Assembly: GCF_022682495.2 (NCBI RefSeq) | Contig: NC_071393.1 | Location: forward strand, 115,894,239 to 115,958,238 | Direction of reading: 5' to 3' | Source: Desmodus rotundus | Lineage: Eukaryota > Chordata > Mammalia > Chiroptera > Phyllostomidae | Length of the DNA stretch: 64,000 nucleotides | In this document: piece by piece, positions 24,200 through 33,468 of the stretch | Layout: the number at the start of each line of letters is the position of its first letter | How positions within the stretch are numbered: position 1 is the first letter of the stretch | The notes under the pieces: model-generated | The model's database searches: none | Told to the model about the DNA's origin: nothing | The model's input: only the letters and a program-made list of their open reading frames with translations | Made by a program: the position numbers and the translations under genes

Positions 24200-25040
24200 A
24201 GGCCCCTGGGTTGAGGTGAGCTTCGGGGACAGAAGCCCCAGGGACTGCATGTCCGCCCACCTTCATCTGGTTCTCAGAAAGCCAGATGCCCTGGGGTAGG
24301 CGCCCGGGCCCCTGGTCGAAGCAGCTCTGGCTCAGGCACACTTTGGGAGTAAGAGGTGCCCAGCCCGAGGGATGCCCAGAAAGGCGGAGAGGGAGGCCTT
24401 GAAGAAAGTGGAGCCTTTCTGTCAGGGAGGGGCTTGCACCAAAGTGAGCGCAGGCGTTCTCCAGCCTCCCCGTCTTGCAGGGCCTGGGATGTGGCAGCTG
24501 CCTCGGGAAGAGATGCAGCTCGGAGGTTCATAGAGCCCCAAAGTTTCTAACCAATCATCCCAGGCCAGTTTCTGGGCTCTAGCTTTGCTCCTCCCCCACC
24601 CCCACCCCCCACTTAGCTTGGCCACGAATTTTTTTTCCTTAGGTCTTTCTATCTAAACCGTCTCCTCCCCTCCCTGCCCCCCCAAACTCTTTGGAAGTCT
24701 TTAAACACTTTAAAGTTTTTCCTGGGCAGTTTGAGGCCAGTTTCAGAGCTAAGTCAGGGTGCTTTAGCACCCCAGCTGGGTAGAGTGGACGGGACAATAG
24801 CTGCTATCAATTTACCATTGGAAGTGACCCCCGAATTTGCACTTCTTTCATCTTGGGACCGGAGCACTTGAGGGTAGGCGATTTCCTTGGGGGGAGTGGC
24901 TTAAACTGATTCTCCCCCGGCCAGTTGGCTGTAGAAGTCCTTGCTCAGTGGGTAAATCTGAAACCAGTTCTGGAGTGAGAGTGGCTCTCAGCTGGGGACG
25001 CTGCCTGCCGGCAGGGTGACTTAAATGTCCCAAGCTGGAA
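24200..25040. promoter_or_regulatory. Repeat-free GC- and CACCC-rich block, second candidate VRTN promoter or enhancer
   Basis: The block has no recognisable repeat and is richer in G+C and CpG than its surroundings (about 24290-24530). It holds CCCCCACCCCCACCCCCCAC at 24594-24613 and a second C-rich run near 24670-24690, both typical Sp/KLF/MAZ-type sites. Possible splice donors are at 24216 (GAG/GTGAGC) and 24871. Location 5-6 kb before the coding exon fits a first exon, but this is inference only. Confidence 0.25.
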
Positions 25041-26587
25041 GGTGGAGGGAGAAGTGGATGCTCCCAGGGCTCTGGGCCACCCTTGAGGTCAGTAATCTAG
25101 AAAGTTGACTCAACATTAGGAAGGGTGGGTGACTGTAGAGCCTGGTGTCCCCAGGGAATGAGGGCTAGACTTGGGGCACCGAAGGGCCCGAGGACGGAGG
25201 AATGACTGTGAAGATGCTGTAAGCACGGATGTGTGTGTGGGCTCGGGTGGAGAGGGGAGGTGAGGTGTTGTTTCACTTTTTTGTTGTTGTTCCCACCTGC
25301 ACCTCCAGCTCCATCCCCACCCCCACCCGCCTCCCTCTCCCTGCCTACCCCTGCCTATCTCTCCTCTCCACCCTACAAAATGGTGTGGCCTCCACCCCTC
25401 CCACAGCTTCCTGGGTTGGGTCTCTCATCCCAGATGCCCAGGCCAACCAGCTCTCTCCCCAGACACCCATGGCCTCCTGGCACACCTGGGGGTGACTGGT
25501 TGCCTGTGGGTTCCCCTTAGGGGGCCATACTTCCCCTACCCTTCCAGACTTGTGGTCCACTGGGTAGAGCAACTGACCTTGGGAACTCCCAGGCTGACTT
25601 GCTAGCCTCAGGGCCTACATGGAGCTCCCAGGTACTCCAGCTGTGCTTGGTAGTGGCAAGTTCTTGGGAAGTCACACCCCACAGGCTGCTTGCCACCTGC
25701 AAGCCCCTGTGCCCCCCCACCCACTTCAGAGCTTTCTGGCCACTGGGGAGGGAGCCCAGACAGGACGGCTGGCACTCCCTCGAACCAGTGGCCAGTTGCA
25801 CAGCCGGGCAGGTGTACAGCTGGGCCAGCGTGATGGGGGAAGAAGGGGAGAGTGCTGGTTTATCCCTGTCTCACCGAGGGCTGAGGCCTCTATGGCCGTC
25901 CCTCAATGCTTGTTGGACCTGGTTGACCGTAGAGACTGCAGGACCTGCTTTATGAGGGGCGAGAGAAAGAGTGGGGTTGGGGAGAACGGGGGTCTGGGAC
26001 CCCATCTGCTTGAAATAAGGAGACTGGGAGAGGAGGAAAGTTGGCCTTGGTGAAGGTGAGGCTTTGAATCTCCTGCAGACTTGCCCACGTCTTCATTCTT
26101 TCCCTGGCTCCAGAGCCCTTCCTGGACTCTTTCAGGGCTCCCCCTGTTTTATTCCTTTCCAACCTCAAGCCAGAGGAGCCTGTGTAATCTGAGGGGGCCT
26201 TGCCTCCTTGGTTTCACTCCTTTTCAGATCCCTTCCAAGAGTTGCCACGGGAGGCCAGGTGGGCCAAGCCCGGAGGTTAGCTCTCGGTTTCTGCACCTCA
26301 TTCATGAACACACCTGACAGTCGCCAGATCTGCTTTGCATTGCACTGCCAGAAAACCACCGCTGAAAAAGGCTCGCACCTGAACCCCGTCAACCAATTGT
26401 CTACTTAGGGATGATTGGTTGCCCTGTTAGGGCCGCTGGCCTTCCCCCACTACCCTGTTCTCTGGTGGTTCAGACCCTCGGGAGTGGCTGTGGCATGCAG
26501 AGCCGGGGAGCTACTTTTTCTCAGCAAGCTTTTGAGGAGACAGAAGTGGGTTATTACATACTCACAAGTCCTCATCCCTCGTTAGGG

Positions 26588-26692
26588 AGAGGAGGGAATG
26601 AGATAGGGTGGAGAGGGTGGGACTGGGTCTGGTCTGGCTCTGGGCCGGAGGTAGGGTGGGACAGGATAGGGTAGGGAGGGGTGGGGTTTGGT
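26588..26692 (+). repeat. G-rich tract with G-quadruplex potential, probable VRTN intron
   Basis: Repeated GGG runs in 'gtggagagggtgggactggg', 'ggataggg' and 'agggaggggtgggg' over about 105 bp. Confidence 0.7.
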
Positions 26693-27324
26693 CAGGAGGA
26701 AGTGTGGCATATCTGGACATTCTGTTGGAAGGTATCTGGACACTGTCGTGTGAATACAGGTAAGTCGATTTTACGTTTCTGGACCTCAATTTCCTTAAAA
26801 TGGCCTGGTTTGTCTCAAAGCTCCGAGAATCCGTGTGCGTCAGGGTCCTTTGGGTGATGAGCATTTTGGGTGGTGGATCCCAGGGGTTGGCAGGGGAACT
26901 CTGGGGTCAGATTGCCCAGGGTTTTGTAATTTTCCTGGCTGTGGTCTCAGGGCAGTTATTTAATTTAGCCCCAAGCCTCTGTTTCCCCAGCTGGGAGCTG
27001 GGAAAACCCACCCTGTCAGGGGCTGCAGGTGTGATGGAGGGGTAATTCACAGGGAGGAACAGGGAGAACCGCATCGTGTGTGAACAAAATGACCTCTGAG
27101 AAGCCTGAGATCCAAATGCTCGCGCACCCTGTGGAAACCCCACAGAAGCTTGTAATCGCCCAGGGAACATTGTGCTCTGCTCGGGAAATAGGCTCGCTGC
27201 GGAGTGGGGCACAAAGAATCACCCACACAATTGGAATGAATCATCCCCTCTTACTTTCTCTGAGATTTTGGTTGAATTACCTCAGTGGAATGCACAGAGT
27301 AAGCAGTAGGTAGGCAGTGGCTAT

Positions 27325-27500
27325 TTTCATAATTTTGTTTGCACGGCAGCTGGCAGCGTGCTCATTTACATGCAGCTGTTCAGCATTCAACAAGTGACAT
27401 GCAAACCCCGCCCCCAGCCCCAGCACATTTACCAGCGTGAAAAAGCTTTTCTGTGTGTGCAGTTTGCTCTTCAGAGCTTTTTTGTTTTAACTGCATATGG
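27325..27500. promoter_or_regulatory. Motif-dense single-copy block in the probable VRTN intron
   Basis: Within about 170 bp lie two CAGCTG E-boxes (near 27348 and 27372), an octamer-like ATTTACATGCAG, ATGCAAAC, a GC box CCCCGCCCCC and AT-rich flanks. No repeat is visible. It has the look of a conserved non-coding element 2.8 kb upstream of the VRTN coding exon. Conservation could not be tested. Confidence 0.25.
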
Positions 27501-28169
27501 AAATAGTCTCTTCAGTAAAAACCTATAGGAAGTTTATCCTCTAGTTTTCCAAAGAAAACTAATTGTTTTTTAAAAAGTAGATCTAAAGTACATAAAAGAT
27601 AAACAGAGTAAGAGCCCAAATCCAGGGCCAAATAATACGGTCCGAAAACAAATTTGGTGAGAGATTAGACCAGATTTGTTCCAATATACATGTTTTAAAA
27701 GAAGTCTGCAGCTGAGAAATTTTAACCAAAGGTGTTCCTGATCACCAGTTTTTTACAAAGCTTTCTTTTTTATGATTATCAAGGAAAATTCTGCTGATGC
27801 TCTTTTGGAGCTTTAAAACCCTTTTTTTTTTTTTCAACTTTACTGAACCATAACTTGTACTCAAACACAGGCTTTTCCAGTGTGAGGTTTGATTAGTTGA
27901 CAAATGGACACACCTAAACACAATTTTTAAACCGAAGACTAATCTAAAGCTATGTATTGAACTCTGTCATCTGTGAGAACAAAGATCTGAGGGAGGATAA
28001 TGGTCTCCTTTTACGTTTAAAAACAGTATCCATCAAGGAATATTACTTTGCTTTGTTGCAAGACAGCACTGAAAATGTACCAAGAACTAGAATGATGGGT
28101 TTGTGTTGAAAAGGTGGCTGGCAGCCGAGATGAGAGGGATCACGGGCCCTAAAGAGCATCTGGTTGCTT

Positions 28170-28310
28170 GTGTGACTCGGGGCAAACTGGGCGAAGTAGA
28201 CTAATATCGATGGTCTCGGTCTCCTCACCTGTAAACTGGGGATCATGGTATTGCCTTAAAGTGTGGCTGTCAGGATTAGGACAGTGGGTGACAAATGCTC
28301 AGTGAAGCTC
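28170..28310 (-). repeat. MIR, reversed
   Basis: 'gtgactcggggcaaactggg' and 'ctcacctgtaaactggggat' in reverse MIR order. Confidence 0.55.
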
Positions 28311-28376
28311 AGATATGAGATCTGTGTCAGCACAGCGTGACACGCTGTGACGAGGCTGACTGGCTTTCTTCCAGGG

Positions 28377-29718
28377 CAGCGGTTCTCAGTCTCTTGGTCT
28401 CAGGACCTCTGGGTGCTCCTAAGAATTGAGGACCCCCACCCCCAGAGCTTTTGTGTATATTGATAGCATCTGCCAATGTAGATTGTATTCAAAATGAAAA
28501 CTGAGACATTTATAAAACATTTATTAAAAAATAACAAACTTGTTACATAGGAACAATTCATAGTTCTTATGAGAAATAACTTTTCCAGAAAAAAATAGTG
28601 AGGAAAGTACATTCTCTCACATTTTCTCCAAATCACTCATGTCTGGTTTAATAGAAGATGAACACATTCTCACATTTGTCTCTGCGTTCGGTCTGTGTGG
28701 TACATTGTTTTGGTAGAAGTATCTGAAGAAAATCCCATTTCATCTAGATACATGGAAAGAGGAAGGGCATCTGGATAGCTTTTTCAGTGGATGTTCTTTG
28801 ATAACTATACCACAACTCGACAAATCGTTTCTCAAAGCATAGTTATAACGTAGAATCCGAAACAACACCCGTGAACTTTTTGTACCTTGCTGTCTTAAAA
28901 TCTATTGCTTTCTTTTATACTTGATGGGATCTTTTACCAATCAAAATGCATAACTTTGTAACAGTACCCATTGGTTATTTGGGAAATATAATTCGCTGAG
29001 TGATACAGAGCTTCCCATGTTGACAGTTCCATCATGTAGTATAAAAAGTTGCATTTATAGTGTCACCGCTGTTCCTTCAGAGAAGCCTTTAGGTATGGGG
29101 AAGCTGTCAAGCTCCCTGGAGTGGATACAGGTTTTCCTGAATTTTAATTTTCAAGTGAGAGCTCAACATTTCACTGGCAACAAATGGCAATTTTTCTTGA
29201 AGTGACAGGCTCACCTTATTCACTTCTGAAAAAATGTTTATTAAATATACTCAAGTCCAAATGATGAATGTCTCTCAGTCTTCCCTGGAGTACGATGGTG
29301 TTCGGTGATAAAAAGCAGCTAGTCCATCATGCAACCAGACAGTTGTCCTATGAGACCTTCGTCCTGCTTCAGTGTGCAGCAGAAATGTCCCTTCCAATAT
29401 GAGAAGTTGTGTTTGTAAGGGCTGTAATGTAAGAAAAATCTTCACTGCTTCGTCAAGGATATTGAGTAAAACTACAATAGCTTTTTGTTTTATCTTATCT
29501 GCCACTGCACGTTGGTAAAGAACATAATGACTTCCAGTACGGTTTGACTCATGCTCAGGTATCACAGTTGTACCCAAGTGTTTACACAATGGAAAAGGCA
29601 AATATCCTAGTGTTAGCTCAGGATAGTTTAGTGTTACTATGAAACAGCGTAACTTGCAGACCTCCTGAAAAAGTCCCAGGAACCCCAAGGTGCTGGGCCC
29701 ATACTTTGAGAATCACTG
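28377..29718. mobile_element. hAT-type DNA transposon relic, about 1.34 kb, with terminal inverted repeats
   Basis: It begins CAGCGGTTCTCAGTC and ends TTTGAGAATCACTG, inverted termini of the mammalian hAT/Charlie kind. Flanking 8-mers TTCCAGGG and TAAGAGGG match at five of eight positions, as a decayed target duplication would. Next to the termini are further imperfect inverted stretches (tctcaggacct / aggaaccccaagg). The interior has short open frames only; the longest, on the - strand at 29275-29688, is 137 codons and is not recognisable as transposase. It ends 530 bp before the VRTN coding exon. Confidence 0.75.
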
Positions 29719-29824
29719 TAAGAGGGGAAAGATAGTCCAATTTTGCCTTTACCAGGTACAGAGGTACAGCTCTTATAGCTGTACTGTCTAATATGTATAG
29801 TACTAGGTAATACTCTAATATATA

Positions 29825-30060
29825 ATAGCTAACACTTCTGTAACACTTCACTATGTACCAGGCACTATTTGAAGGATGGATATATAAGTCTGTGTGTATA
29901 TCTATGTGTCTCCATCCCTTTCTTTCATTGTTTCATTTATACCTGCAACAACCCTATAAGGTAGATACTTTCTTATTGTCCCCTTTCTCACAGAGGAGGA
30001 ACCAGAAGCCTAGCGAGGTTAAGTGACTTGCTCAAGCGAGTATCAGAACCAAGAAGACCA
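29825..30060 (+). repeat. MIR just upstream of the VRTN coding exon
   Basis: 'ctatgtaccaggcactattt', 'caacaaccctataaggtaga' and 'aggttaagtgacttgctcaa' in MIR order; it ends about 190 bp before the exon. Confidence 0.75.
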
Positions 30061-30208
30061 AGCTCTTAGTACCGCTGAGGGTTTGAATAACCCCAGGAGG
30101 CACTTGGCCGTCATTTGCAATGAAGAAATGGGAGTGGTGGACGTCATCTCAAGAGAGAAAGTGCAGGAGTGGATAGGGCAGGCACCACTGCTGGGTGTCA
30201 TCTGGGTA

Positions 30209-30248
30209 CCTTGTCCTGACCTCTGCTCTCTGTCCTTTGCCCTGGCAG
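30209..30248 (+). other. VRTN: Splice acceptor of the VRTN coding exon
   Basis: A pyrimidine-rich run (cctctgctctctgtcctttg) leads into CCTGGCAG, and the exon then starts with G followed directly by the ATG. The 5' UTR is therefore supplied by one or more upstream exons that I could not place with confidence. A MIR element ends less than 200 bp upstream. Confidence 0.85.
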
Positions 30249-30249
30249 G

Positions 30250-32385
30250 ATGACATCCCGGGAGCAGCTGATTCAGCAGGTGCTCCAGGAGCTGCAGGAG
30301 GCAGTGGAGTCCGAGGGCCTGGAGGGTCTTGTCGGTGCTGCTCTGGAGGCCAAGCAGGTCCTGTCCTCCTTCACTCTCCCCACCTGCCGGGAGAAAGGCC
30401 CCAGCCGCCAGGTGCTAGAGGTGGACTCGGTGGCCCTGAGCCTGTACCCAGAGGATGCTCCCCGGAACATGCTGCCACTGGTGTGCAAGGGCGAGGGAAG
30501 CCTGCTGTTCGAGGCGGCCAGCACGCTGCTGTGGGGGGACGCAGGCCTCAGTCTGGAGCTGCGGGCCCGCACCGTGGTGGAGATGCTGCTGCACAGACAC
30601 TACTACTTGCAGGGCATGATCGACTCCAAGGTGATGCTGCAGGCCGTGCGCTACTCCCTCTGCTCGGAGGAGTCCCCCGAGATGACCAGCCTGCCGTCCG
30701 CCACGCTGGAGGCCATCTTCGACGCAGACGTCAAGGCCACCTGCTTCCCTAGCAGCTTCTCCAACGTGTGGCACTTGTACGCCCTCGCCTCCATCCTTCA
30801 GCGCAACATCTATTCCATCTACCCCATGCGCAACCTCAAGATCCGGCCCTACTTCAACCGCATCATCCGGCCCCGCCGCTGTGACCACATGCCGGCCACG
30901 CTGCACATCATGTGGGCTGGCCAGCCCCTCACCAGCCGTCTCTTCCGCCACCAGTACTTTGCCCCTGTGGTGGGACTGGAGGAGGTGGAGGCTGAAGATG
31001 CTGCCAGCCTGGCCCCGGTTCCTCCCGCCCCAGCTGCCCTGCCACCACCAGCCAAGACTCTGGAGCTGCTCAACCAGGACCCTGGCCGCAGCTACTCTCA
31101 ACTCTGCGAACGCTACAGTGACACCAAGGGCACCTTCTACCGCTGGCGGCGGCAGTCCCAGGAGCACCAGCAGAAGGTGGCCACCCTCTACTCGGCCAAG
31201 CATGTCCTGCAGGAGAGTGTCCGCTGTGGGGGCATCATGTCGCTGCAGCAGTTTCTCCAGAGGTTCCCCGAGATCTCCCGTTCCACTTATTATGCCTGGA
31301 AGAACGAGCTGCTGGGTGCTGGCACCTGCCAGCCCATGGTCCCCAAGGAGGGGTCGGAGGCCCTGGAGAAGTTGGAGAAGCTGCCAGAGGAGCAGGTTGC
31401 CAAGGGGCTGGGAGGCCCTGTGCTGGCTGAGGCAAGCCCCGCAGTGGTCCTCATGCAGCGGGCCAAGTTGTACCTGGAGCACTGCATCTCCCTGAACACA
31501 CTGGTGCCCTACCGCTGCTTCAAACGCAGGTTCCCCAGCATCTCCCGGTCCACCTACTACAACTGGCGCCGGAAGGCCCTTAGGAGGAACCCCAGCTTCA
31601 AGCCAGCCCCCGCCCTGTCTGTTGCCCCGGCTCCCCAGCTGGCATCCGTTGGGGAAGAGGCCCTGCTCCCAGAGAAGAGTGAGGCGGGAGAGGGGACAGG
31701 GAAAGTGACAGATGGGGGACCACCTGCCCCCCGGGAAGTCGTGCCCCCGAGGATGCCCCTGTCCCGTTGGCAGAGGCGACTGCGCAGGGCTGCCCGCAAG
31801 CAGGTGCTCAGTGGGCATCTCCCCTTTTGTCGTTTTCGCCTCCGCTACCCCAGTCTGTCCCCCTCTACCTTTTGGGTCTGGAAGAGTCTTGCCCGGGGCT
31901 GGCCTAGAAGCCTGTCCAAACTCCAGATGCAGGCCCCTGCCTTGGGCAAAGGTGGGGTCCAGGAGGCTGAGGAGAAGCGAGAGAAAGAAGCTGGCAGGAA
32001 TGTGATAGTTGCCCCTGCTGCTGGGGCCCCAAAGGTGGCAGCTTCTCCAGGAGAGGATCTAGAGAAGGCCCAGGGAGGGCCTTCCAGAGAGAAGGTTCTG
32101 CAAGAGGGGGCCACGGCCCAGGGAAGGCCCCCCAGCGGATCCTGGTCCAGCCCCCCTGTGGCCACAGCAGCAGAGGGCAGTAGGGACAGCCAGGTGCTGA
32201 TGATGGACATGCTCGCTTCCACCAAGTTCAAGGCTCAGGCCAAGCTGTTTTTGCAGAAGTGCTTCCAGTCCAAGAGCTTCCCCTCCTATAAGGAGTTCAG
32301 CGCCCTCTTCCCACTAACGGCTCGTTCCACCTACTACATGTGGAAACGGGCCCTGTATGATGGCCTCACCCTGGTTGATGGCTGA
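30250..32385 (+). CDS. VRTN: Vertnin, vertebra-number DNA-binding protein (complete coding exon)
   Basis: The frame is open for 711 codons and ends in TGA. I recognise it as vertnin, about 702 residues in human, from the start MTSREQLIQQVLQELQEAVE and the end YYMWKRALYDGLTLVDG. In mammals vertnin is a nuclear DNA-binding factor needed for normal thoracic vertebra number; variants at the pig locus change vertebral number. Residues about 75-245 resemble an OTU-like fold: G81-E-G-S84-LLF, W174-HLYALASILQRNIYSIYP, H234-QYFAPVV. Five copies of an F..RFP.IS.STYY.W module follow, with the invariant Trp at 299, 350, 439, 544 and 698, separated by proline- and glutamate-rich linkers. These look like helix-turn-helix units of transposase type. 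The start follows the splice acceptor by one base, so the whole protein lies in one exon, as in other mammals. No frameshift or stop is seen. Identity is near certain; the domain reading is my inference. Confidence 0.97.
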   Translation: MTSREQLIQQVLQELQEAVESEGLEGLVGAALEAKQVLSSFTLPTCREKGPSRQVLEVDSVALSLYPEDAPRNMLPLVCKGEGSLLFEAASTLLWGDAGLSLELRARTVVEMLLHRHYYLQGMIDSKVMLQAVRYSLCSEESPEMTSLPSATLEAIFDADVKATCFPSSFSNVWHLYALASILQRNIYSIYPMRNLKIRPYFNRIIRPRRCDHMPATLHIMWAGQPLTSRLFRHQYFAPVVGLEEVEAEDAASLAPVPPAPAALPPPAKTLELLNQDPGRSYSQLCERYSDTKGTFYRWRRQSQEHQQKVATLYSAKHVLQESVRCGGIMSLQQFLQRFPEISRSTYYAWKNELLGAGTCQPMVPKEGSEALEKLEKLPEEQVAKGLGGPVLAEASPAVVLMQRAKLYLEHCISLNTLVPYRCFKRRFPSISRSTYYNWRRKALRRNPSFKPAPALSVAPAPQLASVGEEALLPEKSEAGEGTGKVTDGGPPAPREVVPPRMPLSRWQRRLRRAARKQVLSGHLPFCRFRLRYPSLSPSTFWVWKSLARGWPRSLSKLQMQAPALGKGGVQEAEEKREKEAGRNVIVAPAAGAPKVAASPGEDLEKAQGGPSREKVLQEGATAQGRPPSGSWSSPPVATAAEGSRDSQVLMMDMLASTKFKAQAKLFLQKCFQSKSFPSYKEFSALFPLTARSTYYMWKRALYDGLTLVDG

Positions 32386-33280
32386 CAGGGCAGTGCGGAG
32401 GGGCTGGGAAGATGGGGGACCAGTTTGGAGAGGGTCAGGGACCTGAGTTGCCCCCTGGCCAGGCCAGGACGCCCTTTGCTCCAGTTTGCACGGTGTCCGC
32501 CCTGAACTCAAAGGCACATTTGTGCTGTGTCTTGGCTCCAGGGCAGAGCGAGCCTAAACCAGCCATCTGGTCTGCTGCAGAGAGTCACAGTTGTTTGCCC
32601 TTCTTATTTTTATTGTGTATGGATTTTAGTTTTTTGTTTTGATTGCAGTGGGTTGGCTGGGCCCACTTGCGGGTACTGGAAGCAGTAGGTGTGGGGGAGG
32701 GGGCTGGAAGGGGGGTTGGTTAGCTAAAGCTGCTTTTCGTTTTTCCTGGGGACAAAAGGAGTATTATTATAGCATGGCCATCTGTCCCAACGGGCAGAAT
32801 ATATATCTTCAGTTCCTTTTGGGGTTTGGCATTCTCCTTACTCAAATGTAGTTCCCTAAGGAGCATAAGAAATCAAATGTGGAGCGGGTCAGTGGCTTCT
32901 GCTTGGCACCCGCAAAGGAAAGGGAGTCAGGCCCAGCGTGAGCAGAAGCAGGCGGTACAGGAAGAAGCAAGGGCCTCTGAGGCAAGGTCCTGAGCTGGAT
33001 CACTGAGGGCTGGCCTGCTCCTTGCCATCAGTGTGGAGTGGGGTTGAGGGGGAGAGGCTCTCGAGTCTCTGCTTGCTGCTGCTGCTTGGCCCGTCTACAG
33101 TCCCCTGCCAGTCTGGCTCACCCTTGGGAACGAGACCCGTCTTTCTGCTGACTCCTCAGAGCCTGTGCCCCGTCGTCGGTGAGTCACCACACAGTGGCCA
33201 GGCAGGTGAGAGACTGAATTTCATTGCCCAAGAATGAAGTTGGAAAAGCAAAGAAATAAAATGACGTGGTGCCCATAGGC
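32386..33280 (+). other. VRTN: VRTN 3' untranslated region
   Basis: This is the single-copy stretch between the VRTN stop and the first AATAAA on the + strand. It holds no recognisable repeat. It includes T-rich tracts near 32600-32640 and a G-rich tract near 32690-32720. The end is set by the polyadenylation signal; transcript data would be needed to fix it exactly. Confidence 0.7.
33255..33279 (+). terminator. VRTN: VRTN polyadenylation signal and downstream element
   Basis: AATAAA at 33255-33260 is the first canonical signal after the VRTN stop. It is followed about 25-40 bp later by a GT-rich stretch (ggtctctggtgtttgtt), the usual arrangement for cleavage near 33275-33280. Confidence 0.75.
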
Positions 33281-33468
33281 CTTGGTCTCTGGTGTTTGTT
33301 CTGCCAGGATACAGCTGCCCATTCCCACATTCTCCTTGGGTTCCAGTGGATGGAGAGTGATCATTTTTCTGTCTTGCTGGGATAATCCTAGGGGAATGAA
33401 GGGGCTACTTCTGGGGATTCTATTTGGGATTGGATTTAAAAGGGTTAAATCCCTATCTAGCCGTTTCT

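Larger units (their letters stand above)
17576..30208. other. VRTN upstream and probable first intron, free of Ves SINEs
   Basis: Mostly single-copy with old MIR, L1 and hAT pieces. It must contain the VRTN first exon if that exon lies within 12 kb, but no exon was identified. Unassigned stretches include 18721-20100, 20400-21079, 23261-23569, 23781-24199, 25041-28169 and 29719-29824. Confidence 0.5.

Noticed and set aside
26757..26765. CAGGTAAGT as the VRTN exon 1 donor
   Set aside because: A perfect donor consensus, but the same string occurs at 19676 and elsewhere by chance, and nothing upstream looks like an exon.
29275..29688. 137-codon - strand frame inside the hAT relic, as a possible transposase
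   Set aside because: No transposase motif is visible, and it spans only part of an old element without a plausible start or domain.
30415..31818. 467-codon open frame antisense to VRTN
   Set aside because: It is a mirror of the GC-rich VRTN coding sequence, which has few antisense stops. It has no splice sites or recognisable domain and is fully explained by the sense codons.
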